Positions 8,401 through 16,700 of a stretch of 19,526 nt of DNA are shown one piece after another. Numbering within the stretch: position 1 is the first letter of the stretch; the number at the start of each line of letters is the position of its first letter. The translations under genes were made by a program, and so were the position numbers. The stretch comes from Beroe ovata (lineage: Eukaryota > Ctenophora > Nuda > Beroida > Beroidae): contig CAMPET010000211.1 of NCBI GenBank assembly GCA_946803715.1, positions 75,626-95,151 of the forward strand, read 5' to 3'. The notes under the pieces are model-generated. The model saw only the letters and a program-made list of their open reading frames with translations. It made no database searches and was not told the origin of the DNA.

Positions 8401-9844
8401 ATTGCACATACCGATGTAGATTGTAACTTTAGGACTTTTTAGGACATCATGGTCAATGACCTGCCTCAATCTCAGCGATCATATGAAATCAAAAGTAATC
8501 CTCCATCCTCCATCCAGGAGCACCTCATTCTGTTCATCAATTCCTCGTTGTGAGACGGGCTCTCCTGGAAGCTTGTGATCATGCGCATCACTCGACGCTA
8601 TCCCGCCTGGACAATTCATAGTTGCACTTAGCCCCATGTTAATATGCGGATTTTCTGGAAGTATTACTCTTGTTAACAAAGTACTCGGCAATAGAATTGA
8701 AAATAGATTCTTCTTATAAACAGGTTCTGATATCACAAATTGACCTCGCGGTAATATTATAGCGAGTTAAGATGCTGAATATATTTATAGATTTCCATGT
8801 TGCTCTGACAAGTTGTTCAGTATTCAACAAACTGACACAATTTGTAACACACACACCGCAACATGCTCTGGTTTACCACTCATATGCGTGATCAGACTGC
8901 CTGCCCGATTCTTCTGCTTAGCTTCAGTGACCGGTGACCCTTTTCTTCCAATCTGGTAGTTGTCATTCGGAGTAGGCACTCTCTCTCTCTCTCTCTCTCA
9001 GCCCATCTTGGGTTCCAGCTTGCTTGCTACGTGATGAATAACGATTCTACTGACTTATTAAACTATCTAACAAACTAAGTTCTGCTTCGAATAATTTGTC
9101 CTCACAAGGGGTGTAGTCTCAAATAACGGTTCAACAGATGACGCATAACTCCATTTGGCCGAAGTTATTGTCCCAGATTGAGCAAAGGTTTCGGCTTCTG
9201 TTTTCACTGTTAGTAGCATAGTCACATATTTACATGTATCAGCGAATGGTTTGGGTAGGTCATATAGGTACATGTGACCTCCTGTCGAGTTTGAAACACA
9301 GTGTTACACGCCATGCTTATTTCAGCTGTTTGTTGGTTCCTGCTAGAAGTAGGTAGAGTACAATGTTCATTTCATATTCAGTTAGTAACTCATTCCAACT
9401 GATGTCTCAGATGTTATAACCGAAGCTAAAGAGTCTTCTTGTCTGGTGTTAATTGTGTTTCATATGCTATGATGTCTCCCCGATGCGCTAAGAGCGATGT
9501 GCTAAGCGATGTGCTAAGAGCGGATTATCTATTTGTTATCTATCCGAACACGGGTAACTTCGTCCATTTCCATATGTTGTCAAGGGTCTCGTTTTTCATT
9601 CGGAATCTCAAATGTGGGTTCTCTTCCAGAGGTTTTGTATCACTTTCCACAGTGAGGATTCCCACAAAGTGTACAAATCCGGCTTTGCTTGTCACCTGTT
9701 GACACCAAGGTGGTGTCACCTGTTAACAACTCACTGTGAGGTATACATAATATGTTTCAGTTTCCGTACTGCGATGGAAGTCACAACAAGCACAATACAG
9801 TTACTGGTGACAACCTTGGACCTCTTCTTGTTAACAAGGAGTGA
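5412..9844 (+). CDS. CISD (mitoNEET/NAF-1 type) CDGSH iron-sulfur protein, complete
   Basis: CISD1/CISD2 proteins are tail-out membrane proteins of the mitochondrial outer membrane or ER that bind a redox-active 2Fe-2S cluster as homodimers. Three exons join in phase 0: 5412-5558, 5646-5720 and 9761-9844 (stop TGA 9842-9844), giving 101 residues. Residues about 12-32 ([19 protein letters not shown]) are the N-terminal membrane anchor. The soluble part follows: [13 protein letters not shown], then the CDGSH motif [19 protein letters not shown] with ligands C67, C69, C78 and H82, then [13 protein letters not shown]. The intron between the second and third cluster-ligand segments is 4040 bases and contains two copies of a repeat element. 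The short N-terminus resembles CISD1, while the GSHNKHN stretch is closer to CISD2, so the paralogue is left open. All four ligands are intact. Confidence 0.93.
6351..6388. repeat. Hairpin with 11-bp arms, element copy 1
   Basis: TGTACCTAACA (6351-6361) pairs with TGTTAGGTACA (6378-6388). Inside the 16-base loop GGCG (6365-6368) pairs with CGCC (6371-6374), extending the structure. The same structure is kept in copy 2 at 8128-8164. Confidence 0.85.
6967..6988 (-). other. CRESS-replicon-like origin hairpin, element copy 1
   Basis: On the minus strand a 5-bp stem CTCGC/GCGAG encloses the 12-base loop TATAATATTACC, which includes the nonanucleotide TAATATTAC. That nonanucleotide in a GC-rich hairpin is the nicking site of rolling-circle Rep proteins in geminiviruses and related CRESS DNA replicons. 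No Rep gene was recognised nearby, so function is unproven. The structure is the observation; the link to rolling-circle replication is inference. Confidence 0.5.
8128..8164. repeat. Hairpin with 10- to 11-bp arms, element copy 2
   Basis: TGTACCTAACA (8128-8138) pairs with TGTTAGGTAC (8155-8164). The loop is identical to that of copy 1, including the inner GGCG/CGCC pairing. Flanking sequence has diverged more than the hairpin itself. Confidence 0.85.
8745..8766 (-). other. CRESS-replicon-like origin hairpin, element copy 2
   Basis: Stem CTCGC/GCGAG and loop TATAATATTACC on the minus strand are identical to copy 1, as are the bases on both sides (about 37 bases in total). Sequence further out has diverged. 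Conservation between copies suggests the hairpin belongs to the original element and is not a chance feature of one copy. Confidence 0.5.
8979..8999. repeat. (CT)n microsatellite
   Basis: About ten CT units lie near the right end of the extra block in element copy 2. They are intronic within CISD intron 2. Confidence 0.95.
9088..9760 (+). other. 3' end of CISD intron 2, with short hairpins
   Basis: Non-coding; no gene recognised. Near 9478-9530 there are short irregular repeats of GATGTGCTAAGCG type. At 9648-9656 and 9730-9738 CACAGTGAG and CTCACTGTG form an inverted pair. Between them TGACACCA-AGG-TGGTGTCA (9700-9718) makes a compact hairpin flanked by direct repeats of GTCACCTGTT. The exon 3 acceptor (TATGTTTCAG) ends at 9760. 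Confidence 0.6.
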
Positions 9845-9876
9845 TGCATACACAGGTATTTCTTGTACACTACATT

Positions 9877-9929
9877 AGTGTACATTGTGTACATTGTGTA
9901 CATTGTGTAGTTTGTACACTGTACATATT
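9877..9929. repeat. TGTACATTG short tandem repeat after CISD
   Basis: The unit GTGTACATT repeats about three to four times just after the CISD stop codon, bordered by TACAC/GTGTA inverted bits. It probably lies in the 3' UTR or just beyond it. No AATAAA signal was found close by. Confidence 0.8.
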
Positions 9930-10403
9930 TTGAGACTTTACAGCAAATGAGAGACTAGAGACTCATGAACATAAACTTTTAGTGTGTAAAGATGGAGTGC
10001 GCCTCCGTTCAAAGGAATTATCAAAATCGTAACTCTCACCTCTAATTTGACCTATAGGTTTAACAGGTGGATATGCTTTTTGATATATCAGATGCATGAA
10101 TGTTTTGGATTTGCAAGATTTCCTTGAGTGTATAATGAACGTTTTCATGAACTTTCCAATTACATTGTGGCCCCACATCACTTGCGTTCCTTACACTGTG
10201 GAATTTTAGGAGTGAACATTCAAAGAGTGTGACAGCGCGGCTTATCGCTATTGCTAGTTTTGAGAATATTTTCATGGGGTGGATGGCGCAGTAGGCGCTC
10301 AATGGAGGTTTTTAATGCGCGCACGTACGATCTTGTCCTATATACACGTTTCGTGTATAATGTTATACATTGCAGCAGACTTTAACCTTTTAAACCTATT
10401 TTA
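9930..10403 (+). promoter_or_regulatory. Intergenic region and presumed promoter of RPS13-A
   Basis: No coding sequence is supported. At 10341-10359 lies a perfect 8-bp inverted repeat, TATACACG-TTT-CGTGTATA, preceded by CCTA and by CpG-containing sequence. It sits about 65 bases before the RPS13-A ATG. As the only sizeable gap (about 560 bases) before the compact RPS13/DDX24 cluster, it is the likeliest site of the cluster promoter. This is inference from position. Confidence 0.4.
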
Positions 10404-10404
10404 G
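10403..10404 (+). other. 3' splice acceptor upstream of the RPS13-A ATG
   Basis: TTTAACC followed by TTTTAAACCTATTTTAG ends 19 bases before the ATG at 10424. The same opening, TTTAACCTT, precedes the acceptor of RPS13-C. It is a candidate 5'-UTR intron end or spliced-leader site. Confidence 0.6.
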
Positions 10405-10423
10405 CTAGGTTAAGACAGCAGCC

Positions 10424-11084
10424 ATGGTCCGTATGCATACACCCGGGTAAGTTATGGAATCCAAACAGATCTTTGTGCTTGTCTAACTATTCAATGATTC
10501 ACCCGCCTTTCCCCTTCGCGTTTTCCATGTTTCCTCTATCCTCAGGAAGGGTATTTCCCAGAGTGCCCTACCCTACAAGAGATGTATCCCAACTTGGCAG
10601 AAACTCACATCAGACGAGGTGAAAGAGACAATTTACAAGTTGTCCAAGAAGGGACTGACACCATCTCAGATTGGTGTCATACTCAGGGACTCTCACGGTG
10701 TCAATCAGGTACACATAACATAGCGGTGGTGTCAAGTGCTATCCAATCCTCGCTAACTGGCTCTCTGGGCACGAAGATTACGGCCGTTAAGTAATGACCC
10801 ATGTGATATTTCAGATCAAGCACTTGACGGGTACTAAGATACTGAGAATTCTGCGAGCTAAAGGCCTGGCGAGTACTATACCAGAAGATTTGTACCACCT
10901 GATCAAGAAAGCAGTGGCTATCAGGAAGCATCTGGAGAAGAACAGACAAGACAAGGACTCTAAATACAGACTTATCTTGATAGAGAGTAGGATTCACAAG
11001 CTCGCCCGATACTACAAGAAGAAGGCTGTCCTGCCCCCGACATGGAAATATGAGAGTGCTACCGCATCTGCTCTCGTCGCTTAG
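10424..11084 (+). CDS. RPS13: Ribosomal protein uS15 (RPS13), copy A
   Basis: This is a component of the 40S ribosomal subunit that contacts 18S rRNA. Exons 10424-10446, 10546-10708 and 10815-11084 (stop TAG) join with consensus GT-AG sites (phases 2 and 0). They give 151 residues, exactly the usual RPS13 length. The N-terminus [20 protein letters not shown] is followed by [13 protein letters not shown], then [19 protein letters not shown], and the protein ends [13 protein letters not shown]. Intron 1 splits codon Gly8. Intron 2 (106 bases) falls after Gln62. C21-I22 replaces the Ser-Val typical of other animals and present in copy B. The stretch after intron 2 ([17 protein letters not shown]) is more divergent than the rest. 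Copies A and C encode the same protein. Copy B begins 180 bases downstream. Confidence 0.97.
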
Positions 11085-11254
11085 AAATGTCCCCCCTGTT
11101 TCTGAGCTATATTCAATGTTTTAACCCCTCGTTTCTGACTTAACCCAATGACACATGAGTCACATTTCAACATAACATCAGTACTGCTCACAGACTGACC
11201 ATGTTCAGATGTTGATACCACTATTATTCATCACTATAAGAACATTCCCTGTCT

Positions 11255-11256
11255 AG
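11255..11256 (+). other. 3' splice acceptor upstream of the RPS13-B ATG
   Basis: CATTCCCTGTCTAG ends eight bases before the ATG at 11265 and about 170 bases after the copy A stop. It is a candidate trans-splice acceptor. The CTTTCC-like pyrimidine string could alternatively be a ribosomal-protein TOP initiator. Confidence 0.55.
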
Positions 11257-11264
11257 TAGCCGTC

Positions 11265-11571
11265 ATGGTCCGAATGCACACACCAGGCAAGGGAATATCC
11301 CAGTCTGCCCTACCTTACAAGCGTAGTGTACCGACGGTAAGTCCCAGTGGAATCTGAGTTTACCTGCCCCAAACACAGATACATACACGCAGACACACAA
11401 ACACACTGACACACACACACACTGACACAGACGCATAACTTTGATATGTTTGTGGGCGTAAACTCAGGTTTCACTGAAATTGGTATCTCTTTTGAATCAT
11501 GTTCTGAACTGTACTAACATAATATGAGGAACCCAAAGTCCCGAGTTTAGGAGAGAATATTGTGCTGTGAC

Positions 11572-11622
<51 letters not shown>

Positions 11623-12749
11623 TATGTTGCGGGTGTGTGTTTCAGCTGTGTTTGTGTCTGTGTGTGTACTGGTGTGTGTGTCTGTGTGTGTGTCTGTGTG
11701 TGTGTGTCTGTGAATGTGAATGTGTGTATTATGTACTGTGCGTGTGACGTGTGTGTGTGTGTGTGTTTTTGTATGTGTTTGCTTGTGTGTGTCTGTGTGT
11801 ACTGTGTGTGTATTTGTGTGCCCCTGTCTGTTTACGTTGTCACACGTCACACTCTCCTATGCTTTGTTCCCTTGGTGAGCGTGGTTGTCTAGGGCGACCA
11901 TTGAGACACGTGCCTGGTGTCATGGTGTACACTGCGATGTCAACATGGTGTGTTTGTGACAGTGTACACCATACCCCAGTGATTTATATCACGTGATCTC
12001 GGCTCTTCCTCCGGCTGTTTCAGAACTACCTGTTGTTGCAGCAGTGATATGTTCCCCTACAGATTGTATGAACTCTGTTAATAAGACATAAAGTAGGGAA
12101 TCAACTTTTCTGGGAAACACTCAGTAGCGAAATGTCAATATTAAATCATGTTCCTTTGATCACTATCCATACCGGGTATTACCTAAGCAACGAATTTTCT
12201 CAATATTTTTCGCCTGATCCGTGATTGGAAGAGAGAAATTAACGCATTCAAATTTTCAGTGGCAGAAACTCACATCAGACGAGGTGAAGGAGACAATTTA
12301 CAAGTTGTCCAAGAAGGGACTGACACCATCTCAGATTGGTGTCATACTCAGGGACTCTCACGGTGTCAACCAGGTATACATAACATAGCGGTGGTGTCAA
12401 GTGCTATCCAATCCTCGCTTACTGGCTCTCTGGGCTCGAAGATTACGGCCGTCAAGTTATGACCCATGTGATATTTCAGATCAAGCACTTGACGGGTACT
12501 AAGATACTGAGAATTCTGCGAGCTAAAGGCCTGGCGAGTACTATACCAGAAGATTTGTACCACCTGATCAAGAAAGCAGTGGCTATCAGGAAGCATCTGG
12601 AGAAGAACAGACAAGACAAGGACTCTAAATACAGACTTATCTTGATAGAGAGTAGGATTCACAAGCTCGCCCGATACTACAAGAAGAAGGCTGTCCTGCC
12701 CCCGACATGGAAATATGAGAGTGCTACCGCATCTGCTCTCGTCGCTTAG
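11265..12749 (+). CDS. RPS13: Ribosomal protein uS15 (RPS13), copy B, different first intron
   Basis: Exons 11265-11336, 12260-12373 and 12480-12749 (stop TAG) give 151 residues. Unlike copies A and C, codon Gly8 is uninterrupted. The first intron (923 bases) instead falls in phase 0 between Thr24 and Trp25, where A and C have none. Residues 21-22 are Ser-Val, the form usual in other animals, so its first exon looks ancestral. From Trp25 onward, including the 106-base intron 2, it is almost identical to A and C. Intron 1 contains (CA)n, (GT)n and an inverted repeat. All coding residues look intact. Whether all three copies are expressed cannot be told from the DNA. Confidence 0.96.
11376..11830. 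repeat. (CA)n and (GT)n microsatellites in RPS13-B intron 1
   Basis: An imperfect CA-rich tract (about 11376-11430) is followed after 140 bases by a pure GT run (about 11571-11619) and a long degenerate GT tract to about 11830. The two halves are complementary and could pair as a hairpin in the pre-mRNA. Open frames here (poly Thr-His or Cys-Val) are artefacts of the dinucleotide repeat. Confidence 0.95.
11922..11972. repeat. 13-bp inverted repeat in RPS13-B intron 1
   Basis: ATGGTGTACACTG (11922-11934) and CAGTGTACACCAT (11960-11972) are perfect inverted complements around a 25-base loop. The rest of the intron (11973-12259) shows nothing further apart from its acceptor AATTTTCAG. Confidence 0.85.
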
Positions 12750-12918
12750 AAATGTCCCCCCTGTTTCTGATTCGTGTGACCTATTTTATCTTACTTGAAA
12801 TTTATGACTTCTCATTTCTCGTCTGCCGTTGGAGCTATGCTTCTCAAGGATACAGTTCGTTATTCTATCATATTTGCTGGATGAAAATACCGAGATATTA
12901 TTTAACCTTGTCTTGTTT

Positions 12919-12920
12919 AG
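12919..12920 (+). other. 3' splice acceptor upstream of the RPS13-C ATG
   Basis: TTTAACCTTGTCTTGTTTAG, a strong pyrimidine-rich acceptor, ends 20 bases before the ATG at 12941 and 171 bases after the copy B stop. This leaves little room for a separate promoter plus donor-bearing exon. Confidence 0.65.
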
Positions 12921-12940
12921 CGAAGTCTCTAGTTTCCAAG

Positions 12941-13628
12941 ATGGTGCGCATGCATACCCCAGGGTAAGTTGAATCAAACTGTTACCGATTCCTTGTCGAT
13001 ACTCTAATATAGATGTCAGCCTTGAAACAGGATCAATTTTGAAATCATGACTTCTCCCATCACGTTTTTTATGTTTCCTCTATCCTCAGGAAGGGTATTT
13101 CCCAGTCTGCCCTACCCTACAAGAGATGTATCCCAACTTGGCAGAAACTCACATCAGATGAGGTGAAAGAGACAATTTACAAATTGTCCAAGAAGGGACT
13201 GACACCATCTCAGATTGGTGTCATACTCAGGGACTCTCACGGTGTCAACCAGGTACACATAACATAGCGGTGGTGTCAAGTGCTATCCAATCCTCGCTAA
13301 GTGGTTCTCTGGGCACGAAGATTACGGCCGTCAAGTTATGACCCATGTGATATTTCAGATCAAGCACTTGACGGGTACTAAGATACTGAGAATTCTGCGA
13401 GCTAAAGGCCTGGCGAGTACTATACCAGAAGATTTGTACCACCTGATCAAGAAAGCAGTGGCTATCAGGAAGCATCTGGAGAAGAACAGACAAGACAAGG
13501 ACTCTAAATACAGACTTATCTTGATAGAGAGTAGGATTCACAAGCTCGCCCGATACTACAAGAAGAAGGCTGTCCTGCCCCCGACATGGAAATATGAGAG
13601 TGCTACCGCATCTGCTCTCGTCGCCTAG
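12941..13628 (+). CDS. RPS13: Ribosomal protein uS15 (RPS13), copy C
   Basis: Exons 12941-12963, 13090-13252 and 13359-13628 (stop TAG) give 151 residues identical to copy A, with introns at the same two places (Gly8 phase 2; after Gln62). Silent differences from A, such as ATGGTGCGC at the start and GATGAGG and AAATTG in exon 2, show it is a real second locus and not an assembly duplicate. Intron 1 ends with the same TTTCCTCTATCCTCAG string as in copy A. DDX24 begins 160 bases downstream on the same strand. Confidence 0.97.
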
Positions 13629-13781
13629 AGACAAATCTGGATGATATTTTATCTTATCGAATTCGCGCAGTTTCCCTGATTACCTTTTACTTTTCATCCT
13701 CATACCCAATTCCCATATTCTTGACCTGCTCGATTCATTGTCTGTACTAGTACTTCCATTGTAACATTGTGCTCCTATCTT

Positions 13782-13783
13782 AG
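13782..13783 (+). other. 3' splice acceptor five bases before the DDX24 ATG
   Basis: TTGTAACATTGTGCTCCTATCTTAG combines a branch-site-like TAAC, a pyrimidine tract and AG, then CTCTA and the ATG at 13789. Only 155 bases separate it from the RPS13-C stop codon. It is one of the strongest candidate trans-splice sites in the window. Confidence 0.7.
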
Positions 13784-13788
13784 CTCTA

Positions 13789-16700
13789 ATGACGACAGCC
13801 GACTCTAAAGTTCGTGTTAAGACCGATGAACAAGTGCGGAAAAAGAAGAGAAAGAGACCGGAGACACACAGCTCCCAGGCAAAGAGGAAGAGACTCCAAA
13901 AACTCAAAGGGGATAATCAGGATGTCAAGAGTAGAGGTTCGTTTCCCGGAGTGATAGCTCGAAAATTGGGCCGAAATTAGCCCGGTAACACCTCATTTTC
14001 CTTGACTTCTTCATGTTTTTCGACCTAGCCTGTGTGGTTCGGGATTATGCGATAATACTTCTCGAGTTGGGATCTAAAGGGTGATTCCACTTGCTTTCTC
14101 TTCCGATATTATTCATTATTTCAAGGAGTAACTATGGTATTTTCACAGACAAAGAAACAGAACACTCGTGGAGCTCAGTGAATATTGAAAACGAGAGAGA
14201 GCTCATGGCCATGGGTCTGGCCAGTCTAGAGGTTATAGAAGAAGACGCGGATTCATTCGTGAGTTTCACCACACGTGTGTGATACTGAGTAGAATTGCAC
14301 ACAGTTTTATCAAAAGTGAGGGTTGTTGTTTGATCTATCGAACACGTGGTGAATTGGTGATATCTATCGAACACGTAGCGATATTGTGTTATTAATCCAG
14401 ATTATGCGACCTGGCAAGAGAAAGAGAACAAAAGCTCCCAAATCTGAAGAAGATTCAGCGGTGTCCCCCTCTACTACCGATAAGTCCAGCAATGGTGACA
14501 ATGCTTGCAGTGAACAGCGAGCATTAGAAAAAGCATCGAAATTGGAGGAGAAAAGGGAGAAGTTGCGGGTAAAGATGCGAGAGAGACAGGCACAACTGAG
14601 ACTGAAGAGACTCAATAATCCGGACTTAGAGAAGGAGAAAGAGAGAAAGGAGAAATTGAAAATCAAGCGCAAAGCGAAACGGGCTCAGAAAAAACACGAG
14701 AAACAGTTGGTATCGTTGAAATCGGATTTTGATCAGTTTATAACAGAAACAAAGGGAGGAATTGAGGAAAACTCGGTTAAGAGCAGTGAGACACATCAAG
14801 ATGTGTCACAGACCAGTGAGACAGTGTCTCAGATCAGTGAGACAGTCTCTCAGACCAGTGAGACAGTGTCTCAGACCAGTGAGACAGTCAGTGACAAGGC
14901 AGAGGGAGACGTTTCATCAGACTCTGGAGACACAAGACAGGGTGGTGGTGAGGAAGAGATGACGTCATCTGGTGGCACAGCAACTGTAGACAGTGCCCCA
15001 GTGGAGTTGTCTGTCGAGGAGAAAGTGAGAGGGGCAAAGTGGGTAGCGATGGGGGTTTGTGAGCCCATTGTAAAGGGGCTCCTAGATCTCGGCTTCCTCA
15101 ACCCAACACCGATACAGGAAGCCTGCATTCCCGCTGGCCTTCTCAAGTACAAGGTAGTGGAACTGTCTTCTTCTACAAATTCCCAGACAGAAGTGTTCTT
15201 AGTCCATAACCTGTTTTTTGTCATCTTGATGTACCGGGTAAACGCAGTTTACATCTTCATTCTCTCTCTCTGTTCTGATGTTCACTGTAACCAGGATGTG
15301 ATCGGAGCTGCTGAGACAGGGTCAGGGAAAACCCTCGCGTTTGGGATACCCCTCATACAGAGAGTCATGAAACTGAGTGGAGAGGGAGCAGTGAGGGGGC
15401 TTGTCCTGTGCCCTACACGTGAACTAGCTCTGCAGGTAGGTGGGTGTGTACTGTGTGTGTGTGTGTACTCAGTACTGTGTGTGTGTGGGTGTGTATACTG
15501 TGTATACTGTCTATAATATACTCAGTGCCATGCGCGCATTCCCCAGGTCACGGAGCACCTCGTGGCAGCAGCCAAGTACACGGGTGTCAGAATAACGCCC
15601 ATTGTGGGGGGTATAGCCACCCCTAAGCAGGAGCGGCTACTATCGTACAAGCCGCCCATCCTGGTGGCCACCCCAGGTCGACTGTGGCAACTCATTCAGG
15701 AGCATTCCTACCTCCAGGACTTGACATCTGTCAAATTTCTCGTTGTCGACGAGGCTGACAGGTTAATCAGATAGCTACCCTCACGGGTTTATTATCTGGC
15801 GTGTGTGTAGGGTTGCTATGATACGCGGGATTTTTAGCGGTGTTGAGCGATTTATTGGAATTTCTAACGATCCAGCCATGCTAAGTCAATCTGATGTCTT
15901 GATAGTTATCGGTAACATTCTGTTAAACGGCTTTCTCTCAGGATGGTCGAAGACGGGCACTTCGACGAAGTGACACAGATTATCAGCAGACTACCCAAAC
16001 CTGATTGTAGAAACACCTTTCTCTTCTCAGCAACTCTAGCATTCACCATCGACCGCCTAGATGAAAGTGAGGACGCAGACACAGACATACTCACACACAG
16101 ACACGCATACATACACACACGCACACGCACTAACACACACACACACACACGTCACACACATACACACACGTGTCACACATACAGAGTTATCTCCCTCTCA
16201 CAGAGGCAAAGAAGAAGAAGAAAACAAAGCAGGAGAAGAGGTCAGAGAAGCGAGGGAGCGCCGGACTAGACTTATTGGTACGGAATATCGGGGTGAGAGA
16301 CAAGGTGGAGAAGGTGGACCTGACCCTGAAACGAGGGACAGCCGAGCTCCTCACGGAGACTTACTTCCTCTGTAACATCGAGGATAAGGATCTACATCTT
16401 TACTACCTGCTACTCAATCACCCGGGAAAAACTCTCGTGTTTGCAAATTCTATCGACGGTGTCATGAACTTGGTAAGAGGCCGGGTGTCGGGGGTGTGGT
16501 GTAAGTGGTAACTTGGTAAGGGGGTGTGGTGTAAGTGGTAACTTGGTGAGGGGGTGTGGTGTGAGTGGTTACTCGGTGAGGGGTGTGTTCACTCCACACT
16601 GTTGTGTGAGTGGTCGAGGAGTTGGGGTTTTGGGGTGTGAAAAGAATTCCCGTGTGGACTGTAGGGTAATGGGGTAGAGATGTCGATCACGTCTAAAAAC

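Larger units (their letters stand above)
7467..9087. repeat. Unknown interspersed element, copy 2 (CISD intron 2)
   Basis: This is a direct repeat of copy 1 in the same orientation, 403 bases after it. It carries two extra blocks: about 7687-7957, and about 8776-9030, the latter ending in a (TC)n tract. The match then resumes with GTGATGAATAACGATTCTAC up to about 9087. The minus-strand frame around PAPGNN is shifted relative to copy 1 by two extra bases near 7544. At least one copy therefore no longer encodes that protein. Confidence 0.8.

Noticed and set aside
9646-9740. microRNA-like hairpin before CISD exon 3
   Set aside because: Inner arms are only 8 bp and the outer pair 9 bp with a long gap, which is too short for a typical precursor.
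9439-9878. Two plus-strand frames of 87-88 residues before and across CISD exon 3
   Set aside because: The second overlaps exon 3 in a different frame, and neither shows family features. CISD exon 3 fits precisely in the third frame.
10709-10814. Possible snoRNA in RPS13 intron 2, because vertebrate RPS13 introns host U14
   Set aside because: No convincing C box (RTGATGA) with a paired D box (CTGA), and no clear H/ACA layout. High identity among copies is explained by gene conversion.
10701-10997. A 98-residue antisense frame repeated over all three RPS13 copies (also 12366-12662 and 13245-13634)
   Set aside because: It is the reverse-strand shadow of the conserved exon 3. Its repetition follows from the gene duplication.
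11497-11892. Open frames on both strands encoding poly Thr-His and Cys-Val proteins
   Set aside because: They are translations of the (GT)n/(CA)n tract inside RPS13-B intron 1, with no conserved domain.
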